Positions 55,550 to 63,933 of a stretch of 64,000 nucleotides of DNA are shown here, in pieces. The notes below the pieces were generated by a model. That model saw nothing but the letters and a program-made list of their open reading frames with translations, did no database searches and was not told the origin of the DNA. The DNA is from Pedobacter sp. PLR. Its GTDB lineage: Bacteria > Bacteroidota > Bacteroidia > Sphingobacteriales > Sphingobacteriaceae. The stretch covers positions 496,001 through 560,000 of the forward strand of contig NZ_JAPIVQ010000002.1 in NCBI RefSeq assembly GCF_026239675.1, written 5' to 3'. The position numbers were made by a program, and so were the translations under genes. Position 1 is the first letter of the stretch. Each line of letters opens with the position of its first letter.

Positions 55550-55580
55550 TTTGGAAATAACAATTATTCATTTACCTTTG
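55550..55580 (+). promoter_or_regulatory. Promoter of the Rrf2-type regulator gene (TTTG-N19-TACCTTTG)
   Basis: TTTG at 55550-55553 and TACCTTTG at 55573-55580 match both Bacteroidota elements with 19-base spacing. Transcription would start at about 55584, inside the operator-like palindrome. Confidence 0.7.
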
Positions 55581-55582
55581 TA

Positions 55583-55603
55583 CTGTAATAAAAATAATTA
55601 CAG
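55583..55603. promoter_or_regulatory. Operator-like inverted repeat CTGTAAT-N7-ATTACAG (copy 1)
   Basis: Perfect 7-bp arms with a 7-base AT spacer, from the predicted transcription start to two bases before the Rrf2-type ATG. A near-identical copy precedes the next gene. Position favours repression by blocking initiation. Confidence 0.65.
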
Positions 55604-55604
55604 A

Positions 55605-56015
55605 ATGAACAACGCAAGATTCGCTATTTCTTTACACATCCTGACTCTGCTGGAAAAAGCAAAGGGGGAGTTGTTGTCTTCAGATTATATCGCGGGAAGC
55701 ATCAATATCAACCCTGTTTTGGTAAGAAAGGAATTGATTAACCTTAGAAATCAGGGTTTTGTAGAAAGTAAAGAAGGTAAAAATGGCGGTAGTTTTCTGG
55801 CAAAATCAGCAAACAATATTACCTTGGACCAGGTTTATACCTCGGTAAGGCAAAATAATTTGTTGGGGGTATCTAAAAATGATCCTAATCCACATTGTCC
55901 CGTAGGTAAACAAATCAACCATCATTTAAACGCTTTATATGACAGCACAGAACAGGTTTTAATTCAGGAATTGTCTAAGAAAACACTGGCTGATTTTAGC
56001 AAACAGTTCATTTGA
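55605..56015 (+). CDS. Rrf2 family transcriptional regulator (YwnA-like)
   Basis: 136 residues from the ATG at 55605; the frame is open upstream but that part is not conserved-looking and lies before the promoter. Rrf2 winged helix: MNNARFAISLHILTLLEKA, SSDYIAGSININPVLVRKELINLRNQGFVESKEGKNGGSFLAK. Only one Cys is in the ligand region (NPHCPVG), so it cannot bind an IscR/NsrR-type cluster with three Cys and is of the YwnA/CymR-like group. Likely autorepressed through the palindrome beside its start. Confidence 0.87.
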   Translation: MNNARFAISLHILTLLEKAKGELLSSDYIAGSININPVLVRKELINLRNQGFVESKEGKNGGSFLAKSANNITLDQVYTSVRQNNLLGVSKNDPNPHCPVGKQINHHLNALYDSTEQVLIQELSKKTLADFSKQFI

Positions 56016-56031
56016 TTTTTTTTATCCATAA

Positions 56032-56052
56032 CTGTAACAAATAACATTACAA
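56032..56052. promoter_or_regulatory. Operator-like inverted repeat CTGTAAC-N7-ATTACAA (copy 2)
   Basis: Same layout as copy 1: 18 of 21 positions are compatible when aligned end to end, and both halves keep TGTAA/TTACA. It lies 45-65 bases before the NmrA-like gene and 17 bases after the Rrf2-type stop. Confidence 0.6.
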
Positions 56053-56096
56053 TATGGCGCTTAGATTATCATTAAAAACTAAATAAAATAGAAAAC

Positions 56097-56747
56097 ATGA
56101 AAGTATCATTAATTGGAGCAAGTGGTTTTGTAGGCTCACATTTATTAACCGAACTGTTAAACCGAGGTCACCAGGTGACAGGAATTGTAAGGACAGTGGC
56201 TAATGTAAAAGAAAACAATGCGCAGCTGACTGTGAAAGCAGTCGATGTATTAAATAAAGCTGAATTATCGGAGGCGATTAAAGGATCTGATGCAGTAATT
56301 AGTGCTTTTAATGCAGGTTGGACTAACCCAAATCTTTACGAAGATTTTATTGCAGGTTCAGAAGCCATTCAGAAAGCGGTAAAGGATGCTGGAGTGTCAC
56401 GTTTAATTGTGATCGGTGGTGCCGGAAGTTTATTTATTAACGACAATCAACTGGTGGACGGTCCTGATTTTCCAGCTGATTATAAAGCAGGAGCAACAGC
56501 AGCCAGAGATTATCTTAATACCATCAAAAAAGAAACTGAATTAGACTGGACCTTTTTTAGTCCGGCCATAGAAATGCATCCTGGAATTACGACCGGGCGT
56601 ACCGGCCAATATCGTTTAGGTAGCGAGAGTCCGATATTCGATGAAGCCGGAAGAAGTTCACTTTCTGTACAGGATTTAGCAGTAGCTATCGTTGATGAAC
56701 TGGAACAACCTAAACATTTAAAACAAAGGTTTACCGCAGGTTACTAA
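56097..56747 (+). CDS. NAD(P)-binding NmrA/YwnB-like oxidoreductase
   Basis: 216 residues, atypical short-chain dehydrogenase. The NAD(P) loop GASGFVGSHLL (7-17) is followed by VTGIVRTVANV and SDAVISAFNAGW, and the segment WTFFSPAIEMHPG. The Tyr-x3-Lys pair is not obvious, as in NmrA-like regulators and YwnB. In B. subtilis the ywnA (Rrf2) and ywnB genes are neighbours too, so this is a conserved pair. Substrate is unknown; electrophile or quinone reduction is a guess. Confidence 0.83.
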   Translation: MKVSLIGASGFVGSHLLTELLNRGHQVTGIVRTVANVKENNAQLTVKAVDVLNKAELSEAIKGSDAVISAFNAGWTNPNLYEDFIAGSEAIQKAVKDAGVSRLIVIGGAGSLFINDNQLVDGPDFPADYKAGATAARDYLNTIKKETELDWTFFSPAIEMHPGITTGRTGQYRLGSESPIFDEAGRSSLSVQDLAVAIVDELEQPKHLKQRFTAGY

Positions 56748-56791
56748 TGCCGGGATAAGCAGATTTATTTCGGTCGCTAACCCTCATCAAT

Positions 56792-56843
56792 AAAAACCTT
56801 TCTCTGGATTTTAGCTCAGGCTGGAAATAAGGGGAAGGTTTTT
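56792..56843 (+). terminator. Terminator of the NmrA-like gene
   Basis: AAAAACCTT (56792-56800) pairs with AAGGTTTTT (56835-56843), with a ~34-base loop and two more T after the stem. Confidence 0.6.
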
Positions 56844-56930
56844 TTGTGGGATTTTGTTGTTCTTTTCATTGGAGAGCCATTTATTAAAATCATGACTATT
56901 GGATTACTGGATTTTCAAATGGGATTGTGG

Positions 56931-56938
56931 TATTTTTG
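56931..56938 (+). promoter_or_regulatory. -7 box TATTTTTG of the HPP gene
   Basis: Exact TAnnTTTG match 19-26 bases before the ATG at 56957. No good -33 element. Confidence 0.45.
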
Positions 56939-56956
56939 TCGCGAATATAGATTAAG

Positions 56957-57556
56957 ATGCCAGGAAAAATTATAAGAAAACATTACCGAAGAGCGAGATA
57001 CGTATTGTATCGGGAAACTTTAATTGATGCAAAAGAGCATGTGCTAACTTTTATCGGTTCCTTTGTAGGGATTGGTTTAATTGGACTATTGAATAGCCAA
57101 TACATGGTAGCAAATGACAATTTATTTATGATTGGTTCATTTGGTGCTTCTTCTGTATTGATTTATGGAATTATTAATAGCCCGCTTGCACAGCCTAGAA
57201 ACCTGATCGGTGGCCACGTGATCTGTGCAATCATTGGGGTAACAGTCTTGAAAATCATTCCCAATGAAGTCTGGATTGCAGGTGCTTTAGCGGTTTCTCT
57301 TTCTATTGTAGCTATGCAGATCACCAAGACGCTACATCCTCCAGGTGGAGCAACAGCATTAATCGCGGTAACCGGTGGTGCGAAAATCAAGGAAATGGGC
57401 TATTTATATGTTTTGTCGCCGGTGTTTACCGGGGTTATGATCCTGTTTGCAGTTGCTTTAGTTTTCAATAATATGAGACATCGTCAGTATCCGGCAAAGC
57501 CGCTCTTTAGAAAAAGGAAGCATCCTAAACACGTATCACCAACCTCCTTAAAGTAG
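56957..57556 (+). CDS. HPP family membrane protein
   Basis: 199 residues with four to five membrane helices and the family motif LHPPGGATAL near residue 125, preceded by SPLAQPRNLIGGH. HPP proteins have been linked to nitrite transport in cyanobacteria and plants, but the substrate here is unknown. No CBS domain is present. Its 3' end overlaps the convergent ThuA-like gene by 9 bases. Confidence 0.87.
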   Translation: MPGKIIRKHYRRARYVLYRETLIDAKEHVLTFIGSFVGIGLIGLLNSQYMVANDNLFMIGSFGASSVLIYGIINSPLAQPRNLIGGHVICAIIGVTVLKIIPNEVWIAGALAVSLSIVAMQITKTLHPPGGATALIAVTGGAKIKEMGYLYVLSPVFTGVMILFAVALVFNNMRHRQYPAKPLFRKRKHPKHVSPTSLK

Positions 57557-58285
57557 CATTTTTTTGATTCCCATGGCGTATTGCATACCAGCCCATAAGT
57601 GTTGTAAGAATAAAGGATCAGTATAAGATTCCGCAGTATGCCCTAATCCAGTGTAGAAAGCCCGTCCACCTTCAAAATCGTGGTACCAGGCCATGGGATG
57701 ATTTGCGCCATTACTACCGCCCTTATAACTGTTTTCATCAATGTTTAGCAGGATGTTGATATCAGGGGAAATGTCTTTAAAATTATACCACTCGTCTTTT
57801 CTGTTCCAGGTTTCGGGTAAATGCGCAGTAGCAATTGTTTTAGCATTGATGACTTTTAAGTCTGCGAACTGCTGCGCAGGGTGTTTTACAAAATAAGCAC
57901 CCACCAATTTTCCGTACCATGGCCAGTCAAATTCCGTATCTGTAGCTGCATGTACGCCCACAAAACCGCCACCTGATTTGATGTAAGCTTCAAATGCTTT
58001 TTCCTGCTGAGGATTCAATACATCGCCGGTGGTATTCAAAAATACAACCGCCACATACTGTTTTAAATTCGCCGGATTGAACTTTTGAGCATCAGTAGTC
58101 GTATCCGCTATGAATTTATGCGCGACCGCAAGTTTTTGTAAGGCAATAACCCCTTCTTTAATGGAAGAATGGTGAAATCCTGAGGTTTTACAGAATACCA
58201 GAATCTTTTTTTTCTTCGCAAATGCACTGTAATTAGTGCAACATATAAAAATGAGGAGAAGCAGGGAAATGAGGTTTCTATACAT
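57548..58285 (-). CDS. Secreted ThuA-like domain protein
   Basis: 245 residues: signal peptide (MYRNLISLLLLIFICCTNYSAFA, ~23) and a class-I-glutamine-amidotransferase-like ThuA fold (ILVFCKTSGFHHSSI, GGGFVGVHAATDTEFDWPWYGKLVGAYF, HPMAWYHDFEGGRAFYTGLGHTAESY). The ThuA family is tied to disaccharide (trehalose) catabolism in rhizobia; exported versions in Bacteroidota often accompany carbohydrate genes. No catalytic Cys is evident, so sugar binding or isomerisation is as likely as amidotransfer. Confidence 0.88.
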   Translation of the reverse strand: MYRNLISLLLLIFICCTNYSAFAKKKKILVFCKTSGFHHSSIKEGVIALQKLAVAHKFIADTTTDAQKFNPANLKQYVAVVFLNTTGDVLNPQQEKAFEAYIKSGGGFVGVHAATDTEFDWPWYGKLVGAYFVKHPAQQFADLKVINAKTIATAHLPETWNRKDEWYNFKDISPDINILLNIDENSYKGGSNGANHPMAWYHDFEGGRAFYTGLGHTAESYTDPLFLQHLWAGMQYAMGIKKMLL

Positions 58286-58538
58286 GTATTTGGCGCTTTG
58301 ATGACTAATATATTAATTATCTCCTGTATTTATAGAGGAAATAAATGTGAATGTAATGAATTTTACAATGCTTTGCGTGTATTTTTAGCATCTGTTTGTT
58401 TATTGTGGAGAAATAATATTAATAATACTTTAAATATTAGCATTAAAAACTTGGTAGTCTTTAAAATAATATGGTAGTTAGTCAGGTCGGTAATCAGAGC
58501 GGTTACTGTTCATTAACCAATGATTTAATTTGTAGAAG

Positions 58539-58880
58539 ATGAAGAATTTTAGAAACACTGTTTCCCTGACAGGCCATGCAGGAGCAGACCCCGTAGTTGT
58601 TAGTCTTGCCGGAGAGCGAAAAGTCGCCAGAGTAAGCATGGCCATTAATGAGTTCTATAAGAACCAAAGCGGAGAGGCCGTTTGTCAGACGCAATGGATT
58701 AGCCTCGTGTTTTGGAATAAGAAAGCCGAGCTTGCAGAATTACTCATTAAGAAAGGAGTAGGGTTAAGCATTGAAGGGAGCTTAAAAACACAAAGCTATA
58801 CCGATAAGCAGGGAGATCAGCGGTCCAGCACGGAGATCTTTGTGAATCACATGGAGCTGGTCACGCAAACAGACGCCTAA
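58539..58880 (+). CDS. Single-stranded DNA-binding protein lacking the acidic C-terminal tail
   Basis: 113 residues, almost only the OB fold: NTVSLTGHAGADPVVVSLAGERKVARVSMAINEFYKNQSGEAVCQTQWISLVFWNKKAELAELLIKKGVGLSIEGSLKTQSY. The protein ends shortly after (NHMELVTQTDA) with neither the glycine-rich linker nor the terminal DDDIPF-type acidic hexapeptide used to recruit partner proteins. The housekeeping Ssb is therefore probably elsewhere, and this is a paralogue of the type found on mobile elements or used in competence or repair. Its neighbours do not show which. Confidence 0.85.
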   Translation: MKNFRNTVSLTGHAGADPVVVSLAGERKVARVSMAINEFYKNQSGEAVCQTQWISLVFWNKKAELAELLIKKGVGLSIEGSLKTQSYTDKQGDQRSSTEIFVNHMELVTQTDA

Positions 58881-58920
58881 CAAGTAGATGCACAAAAAAC
58901 ATAGGCATAAATATAAGCTG

Positions 58921-58944
58921 CATTTCGGGCAATAGCCCGAAATG
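58921..58944. terminator. Hairpin between ssb and the TonB receptor gene
   Basis: Perfect 10-bp stem CATTTCGGGC / GCCCGAAATG with loop AATA. No strong T-tract follows in either direction, so it may be a weak terminator or an mRNA 3' stabiliser. Confidence 0.6.
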
Positions 58945-58945
58945 T

Positions 58946-61009
58946 TTAGTTTCGTCTCAATTGCAGGGAGAGACCGGCATAGTAGTTTCTGCCTGCGGCG
59001 GCATTATAATAGCGTCCACTCATTGCATTTAAGTCGTTGCCAAGGCTGTATTTTGTGTTTAAAAGGTTGTCTGCCCCCGCAAATATTTCTAATGGGAAAT
59101 TACCGGTTTTTAGTGCTTTCCAGCTTAATCTGGCTTGAATCAGATGGTACTTTTTTGCGTAAACGGTATTGGCATCATTTAACGGTAAGCTGGAGGTATA
59201 ATTGTGTTGTGCAAATAAGGACCATTTTCCAGGGAACCGGAGGTCAATACTGTTGATCAACACTTGCTTTGGAACACCTGTTAACTGATTTCCGGAATAA
59301 TCAGCAGCATTATCTGCATAATGATCAAACTTGAAATCACTTAAGGTAAAGGCATTATAAAATTGTAAACCACGGATGAATTTTGAAGGATTAGCTGGAA
59401 CAATCCATATAGCAAAGGAACTTTCAAGTCCCCATTGTTTGGTGCCTCCGGCATTGATGAAATACTCATTTTCATTTTGGTCTAAGCGTCTGACGATGGC
59501 ATTTTGAAGGCGGTAATAAAATCCGGTCAGGTCAATATTGAACCTATGGTCAGGAGTTTGGTAACGAATGCCTATTTCATGATTCCATCCGGCTTCGGGT
59601 TGCAGGTCCACATTGATGACCTGGTTTGAGGCCCTTATTTCTGCTATTGTTGGTGGAGAGTAGCCTTTGCTGAGCGCAGTACGCAAAGAAAACTCCGGAC
59701 TTAGTAAATAAGACAAGGCGATCCTTGGCATCACCTGAAAATCAAAGCGGTTGGTTTTTTTAACACTGGCCACAGGAGCAATACTCTGATAGGTGTATTG
59801 GTATAAATTACCACTTGCAGATAATTCCAATAGCCATTTATTTAGGAAATCGATGTTCAAATGGACAAAGCCAAAGTTTGACGCGGCTTTTAATTCGTCA
59901 CTGGCCTTAAGTTCGGCCGGTTTCCCCAGGTTATTGTTGTAATTGACAATATCGGAAGAGGTTTGCGAGCTTTCCAATCCGATGTTGAACCGGTAATTGA
60001 ACATGGTGGTTTGTTTCTGATATTCCAGATAGGAGCGTAGACCTAAAGTCAGCTCTTTCCTTTTTTCATAATTCGTGATGAAAGGGTTCTTGAAGTCGGT
60101 ATAAGAAGAGAAGATGGAAATGACATGCTTAAAGTGATTATTGATGACCCAGTCGTTGGACAGTCCACCGAACAAAGTATTGCTGTAAATTCCTGCCTTT
60201 TGCTCAATGGCGCTTTTTATCGGACCTGCAGCAGGTCTGGAAGCAGTTGGGCGATCAAGGTATTGTGCTGCATTTAATCCTCCTGGTGTATTGTAATGTA
60301 AATCTGAATAAAAAATCAATGCTTTCAGCTTGTTTTGCTTACTGTAGTCGAGTTGTTGTGATACCTGGAAATATTTGCGGTCCATATTGCTATGGTCGCG
60401 GTAACCATCACTACGCTGGTAGGCCTGGGTAATGTTAATGCTGTATTTCTTGAACTGCTGTCCGGCTGATAGACTTTGGCGAAAGCTGCCATAGGAACCA
60501 GCTTCCAGTCTTAATGTTGCAGGGATACTGTCTGTGGCAGGTTGTGGTGATTGAATCAGTACCACTCCTCCGGAGTTTGCACCAAAAAGGCTTCCTTGCG
60601 GTCCTTTCAGGATCTGGATGCGGTTTAGGGCAGCAACATCTAAGGCGTTCAGGTAACTGTTCCCTCCGGCATCTGTTAAAGGGAATTCATCAAAATAGAT
60701 TTTTACATTTCTGATCCCGAAAGGGGAGCGGAGTAAACTTCCGCGAATGGATAAACGGTAACTACCTGGAGAGCGTTCTTCCATGCGGATCCCAGGAACA
60801 GTGTTCATGGCAGCGACAAAAGAGCCTCCGGCTTGTTTTTCAAGCAGAGACCGGTCAATCAAACCAATAGATCCGGTAGCCCTTAATAAAGGTTGCGTAG
60901 AAAAGTAAGGCCTGATTTCTACCTCTTTTAATCTGTTTGTCGTGTCCTGCTGTTGGGCGACAGCAGAAAAAGAAAGTAATGCCAGCGATGCCGCTAAAAA
61001 TGTTCTCAT
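58946..61009 (-). CDS. TonB-dependent outer-membrane receptor
   Basis: 687 residues from the ATG at 61009; the frame reaches a TTG three codons upstream. Signal peptide (MRTFLAASLALLSFSAVA), then the plug (LKEVEIRPYF, ~25-40; GIRMEERSPGSYRLSIRGSLLRSPFGIRNVKIYFDE and GPQGSLFGANSGGVVLIQSP) and a 22-strand barrel ending LQLRRN. There is no carboxypeptidase-like N-terminal domain and no SusD partner, so it is a siderophore/metal/vitamin-type receptor rather than a SusC. The ligand cannot be read. Confidence 0.93.
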   Translation of the reverse strand: MRTFLAASLALLSFSAVAQQQDTTNRLKEVEIRPYFSTQPLLRATGSIGLIDRSLLEKQAGGSFVAAMNTVPGIRMEERSPGSYRLSIRGSLLRSPFGIRNVKIYFDEFPLTDAGGNSYLNALDVAALNRIQILKGPQGSLFGANSGGVVLIQSPQPATDSIPATLRLEAGSYGSFRQSLSAGQQFKKYSINITQAYQRSDGYRDHSNMDRKYFQVSQQLDYSKQNKLKALIFYSDLHYNTPGGLNAAQYLDRPTASRPAAGPIKSAIEQKAGIYSNTLFGGLSNDWVINNHFKHVISIFSSYTDFKNPFITNYEKRKELTLGLRSYLEYQKQTTMFNYRFNIGLESSQTSSDIVNYNNNLGKPAELKASDELKAASNFGFVHLNIDFLNKWLLELSASGNLYQYTYQSIAPVASVKKTNRFDFQVMPRIALSYLLSPEFSLRTALSKGYSPPTIAEIRASNQVINVDLQPEAGWNHEIGIRYQTPDHRFNIDLTGFYYRLQNAIVRRLDQNENEYFINAGGTKQWGLESSFAIWIVPANPSKFIRGLQFYNAFTLSDFKFDHYADNAADYSGNQLTGVPKQVLINSIDLRFPGKWSLFAQHNYTSSLPLNDANTVYAKKYHLIQARLSWKALKTGNFPLEIFAGADNLLNTKYSLGNDLNAMSGRYYNAAAGRNYYAGLSLQLRRN

Positions 61010-61324
61010 CGTAAACAAAGCTATAATTTATACCCAAAGAAAACGATGTGGTAATGGCTATTTTGTAAGTGATATTGTTATCAGGACTTCTGTTAATCTT
61101 AATTTCAAGATTAAGCTATTTTCGCCTGTAGATTCCTATCAATTGCTGTCATCTAAGGCTACAGCTGGTTGGGTACTTTAATTTTCTGTACAGACATCGC
61201 CTGAATATAAATTTTAATGGTTGAATTAACATAGCTATGAATTTTGAGGTTAAAGCCTCATTTTCTGGAAATATCCAAAAACAATTAAAATTTTGTAACG
61301 TTATGATGATATAACCAGATCATT
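61010..61324. other. Intergenic region between the divergent TonB receptor and acidic protein genes
   Basis: 315 bases without a gene. Contains a small hairpin AATCTT / AAGATT (61096-61112) and TGAGG / CCTCA (61247-61262). No cobalamin riboswitch core or Fur-type palindrome was recognised. No exact TAnnTTTG box was found for either gene. Confidence 0.4.
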
Positions 61325-61747
61325 ATGAGTACCGAAAAAAAGGATAAACTTCATCCCACAGACTTGGGCGAGACCAAAGACTTTGATAATTTAACTTACG
61401 ATAGGAACAAAAACAGTTTTGTGTATGATGTGAAAGGCCCGGAGAAAGAATATGATCATCCATTGCCATATGATACTTCTGCGCCCAATGGTGAGGACAG
61501 TAATTCCTCGTACGACGAGTCGAATCCTTATATTGGATCTGAGTACAATGATGACGAACAAATAGGCGAAAACCTCGAAGAAGCAGGTATGCATATCGAT
61601 TATGGGGAAATTGTTGCGTTAGCTGCCGAAGATGAGTTACTGGCAAGAACACCCGAAGACGAACGTGAAGACCTGGATGAAGAGGGCTATCCCATCAATG
61701 ATGTTCCGGAAACGACTAAGAAAATTAAGGGTTTACGTCAAGGTTAA
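61325..61747 (+). CDS. Acidic hypothetical protein
   Basis: 140 residues, no signal peptide or membrane helix, strongly acidic (Asp and Glu runs, for example EDEREDLDEEGYP) and rich in Tyr, Asn and Pro, probably disordered. No family recognised. Its 3' end overlaps dnaX by 23 bases on the opposite strand. The gene is supported by an ATG with normal codon use and a frame closed just past the dnaX stop. Confidence 0.65.
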   Translation: MSTEKKDKLHPTDLGETKDFDNLTYDRNKNSFVYDVKGPEKEYDHPLPYDTSAPNGEDSNSSYDESNPYIGSEYNDDEQIGENLEEAGMHIDYGEIVALAAEDELLARTPEDEREDLDEEGYPINDVPETTKKIKGLRQG

Positions 61748-63572
61748 ACTTACGGCGTAACTCCTCTAACTTCGGGTTCTTATCTAATAGAAACTGATAC
61801 TTCTCTGTGCTGGTATAAAGTCGGTTCACCACTTCGCGTGCCGCCTGAATAGTTTTCACGGAAACGTTAAAGTTTTTTAGTCTCGGTCTGATGAAATTCA
61901 TCAGATCTACCATTTCTTCCTGTAAAAGAGCTTCCTGAAGCTTATGCTCCACCTTCGCGACGATCACTTCTGTGCCTTCCAGCTGAGGTTCTGCGCCAAT
62001 CATCAGGGTGTAGATATTGATCTTTCCTGCTGTTTTTGCCTCTTCTGCATACTGATTCCACAAGCTCAATAGCTGTTCTTCCGAAAAGGAATCTCTGGAA
62101 TCTCCACTGATATATTTTGGTTCATCGCTGTCTACACCACCAGATTTCGCATTCAGATCCGTTAAAGAAGGGATGAATGTTCCTGTCGTATTGCTCCCGT
62201 TTAGATTGATTTTTTGAGTTAGCGCGATCTTTGCAGTAGGGGCGGTTACCGATTTTACCGGTGCACTTACCGCTGCTGCCGGAATAGGTTTTGGCGCAGG
62301 TTCAATTGCCTGAGGTAAATTGTCGGCAGATGGCGCCAGCGCCGGTACCGATGAAGACGAAGGAGCTTGTGCTGCGGCAGTAGTTGGAGCTGCTGCCGGC
62401 GGACTTACATTAGTTTTTTTTTTAATCTGATTTTGATCAGTTGCAGCGTTTTGGAAAGGTTGTTGGGCAAGTTGCAGGACTGATGGAATATGACACATTT
62501 TTATCAGTGCCAGTTCAACCTGAAGTCGCTGGTTCTTGCTGTTCTTATAAATCAGGTCGCACTGATTAGCAAGGTTTAATGCGGTAAGGACAAAAGAAAC
62601 AGGTGTCTGCTGACTTTGACTGATATACTTTTGTTTAATATTTTCACTTACCTCGAGTAATTTCGTGGTCTGTGGATCTTTTGCTACCAGTAGATTCCTA
62701 AGGTGACTGGCTAGTCCGTTGATAAAGTTATTTCCGTCAAAACCGTTGTTCAGGATTTCATCAAAAAGGATCAGCGCATTACTCACATCAGCGGTTAGCA
62801 AATACTGAGTCAGCTTAAAATAGTAATCATAATCCAGGATATTCAGGTTATCAATTACTGATTTATAAGTTACGTTCTTATTGGTATAACTCACAATCTG
62901 GTCAAACATGGAAAGGGCATCCCTTAATCCACCGTCTGCCTTTTGCGCAATAATATGTAGACCATCTGCTTCTACACTGATACTTTCACGTTCTGCAATT
63001 TTATTCAGTAAGTTGGAAATATCATCCACCTGAATCCTGTTGAAGTCAAAAATCTGACAGCGGGAAAGGATCGTTGGAAGGATCTTATGCTTTTCTGTAG
63101 TCGCTAATATAAATATAGCATAAGATGGTGGTTCCTCTAATGTTTTCAGGAAAGCATTAAATGCATTTGCGGAAAGCATGTGAACCTCATCAATGATATA
63201 GATCTTATATTTTCCGGCTTGTGGCGGAATGCGGACCTGTTCAATCAGACTACGGATATCATCAACAGAGTTGTTTGAAGCCGCATCTAATTCATGAAAG
63301 TTAAAAGAATGACCGGTTTGAAAAGAAACGCAGGAATCGCAGGTGCCACAAGCTTCCTGTTCAGGAGTCAGATTGGTACAATTGATTGTTTTAGCAAGAA
63401 TCCTTGCACAAGTTGTTTTACCTACTCCCCTCGGCCCACAGAATAAAAAGGCCTGAGCCAGTTGATTATTCTTGATGGCATTTTTAAGCGTACCTGTAAT
63501 GTGATGTTGACCAACAACGGTTTCAAACGTTGCCGGACGGTATTTACGGGCTGAAACTATAAAATTCTCCAT
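61725..63572 (-). CDS. dnaX: DNA polymerase III subunits gamma and tau
   Basis: 615 residues (tau). AAA+ clamp-loader domains I-II: FETVVGQHHI, Walker A GPRGVGKTT (46-54), zinc module C65, C75, C78, C81, sensor 1 FILATTEKHKILPTILSRCQ and DEVHML Walker B. Domain III follows (~240-365), then a Pro/Ala-rich linker and a tau-specific C-terminal region. An A10 run on the coding strand (codons 384-386) lies exactly at the end of domain III, where slippage would end translation and make a gamma-like product of ~387 residues. Confidence 0.95.
   Translation of the reverse strand: MENFIVSARKYRPATFETVVGQHHITGTLKNAIKNNQLAQAFLFCGPRGVGKTTCARILAKTINCTNLTPEQEACGTCDSCVSFQTGHSFNFHELDAASNNSVDDIRSLIEQVRIPPQAGKYKIYIIDEVHMLSANAFNAFLKTLEEPPSYAIFILATTEKHKILPTILSRCQIFDFNRIQVDDISNLLNKIAERESISVEADGLHIIAQKADGGLRDALSMFDQIVSYTNKNVTYKSVIDNLNILDYDYYFKLTQYLLTADVSNALILFDEILNNGFDGNNFINGLASHLRNLLVAKDPQTTKLLEVSENIKQKYISQSQQTPVSFVLTALNLANQCDLIYKNSKNQRLQVELALIKMCHIPSVLQLAQQPFQNAATDQNQIKKKTNVSPPAAAPTTAAAQAPSSSSVPALAPSADNLPQAIEPAPKPIPAAAVSAPVKSVTAPTAKIALTQKINLNGSNTTGTFIPSLTDLNAKSGGVDSDEPKYISGDSRDSFSEEQLLSLWNQYAEEAKTAGKINIYTLMIGAEPQLEGTEVIVAKVEHKLQEALLQEEMVDLMNFIRPRLKNFNVSVKTIQAAREVVNRLYTSTEKYQFLLDKNPKLEELRRKFNLDVNP
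62375..62423 (-). promoter_or_regulatory. A10 slippage site and downstream stem-loop in dnaX
   Basis: Coding-strand A10 at 62423-62414 (ATT-AAA-AAA-AAA-ACT). Adding one base, or slipping -1, gives AAC-TAA; losing one gives CTA-ATG-TAA; both alternative frames stop within three codons. A CGGCAG / CTGCCG stem (62393-62398 with 62375-62380) lies ~15 bases downstream on the coding strand. Same logic as dnaX of Thermus (A9 transcriptional slippage) and E. coli (-1 frameshift). Confidence 0.6.
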
Positions 63573-63856
63573 TCGACAACGAAATTATAAATTTTTTATG
63601 GAGGAGAAGGGATTTGTTGGAAAATAAAATGAACAAGTACTGAGACTTAGATTATTATGTTTTTTAAAGTCAGGGGTTAAAATCGTGTTTTTGGGACAAC
63701 TTATCGAGGTTACATTTATAATCTGTGCTGGCTGCATTACTCAATCCTTGTCATGACCGATCAGCAATCTCTGGTTAACCGACCTTTTTAACAGGTATCT
63801 TTCGGACTTCAGTTTAGGATATCCAGCTAATTATCTGCTGACTACCGGATAAGGCA
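63573..63856. other. Intergenic region between dnaX and rpsF
   Basis: Most of a 361-base spacer between divergent genes. TAATTTCG on the minus strand just ahead of dnaX is one base from a -7 box. No other structure recognised. Confidence 0.35.
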
Positions 63857-63887
63857 TTTGATTTTTAATAATTTATTGCTACATTTG
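63857..63887 (+). promoter_or_regulatory. Promoter of rpsF (TTTG-N19-TACATTTG)
   Basis: TTTG at 63857-63860 and TACATTTG at 63880-63887, 19 bases between, both exact. Transcription would start ~43 bases before the ATG. Confidence 0.8.
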
Positions 63888-63890
63888 CGT

Positions 63891-63908
63891 CCCCGTATTT
63901 AATGCGGG
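63891..63908 (+). promoter_or_regulatory. Hairpin in the rpsF leader
   Basis: CCCGTA / TGCGGG stem with a TTTAA loop near the 5' end of the predicted leader. Ribosomal S6-S18 operons are autoregulated by leader hairpins in many bacteria; this small stem lacks clear consensus, so the role is a guess. Confidence 0.35.
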
Positions 63909-63933
63909 AAATAAACATAAATTAATCATAACA

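Noticed and set aside
61010..61324. Cobalamin riboswitch or Fur box before the TonB receptor
   Set aside because: Neither the conserved riboswitch core nor a 19-bp Fur-type palindrome could be found.
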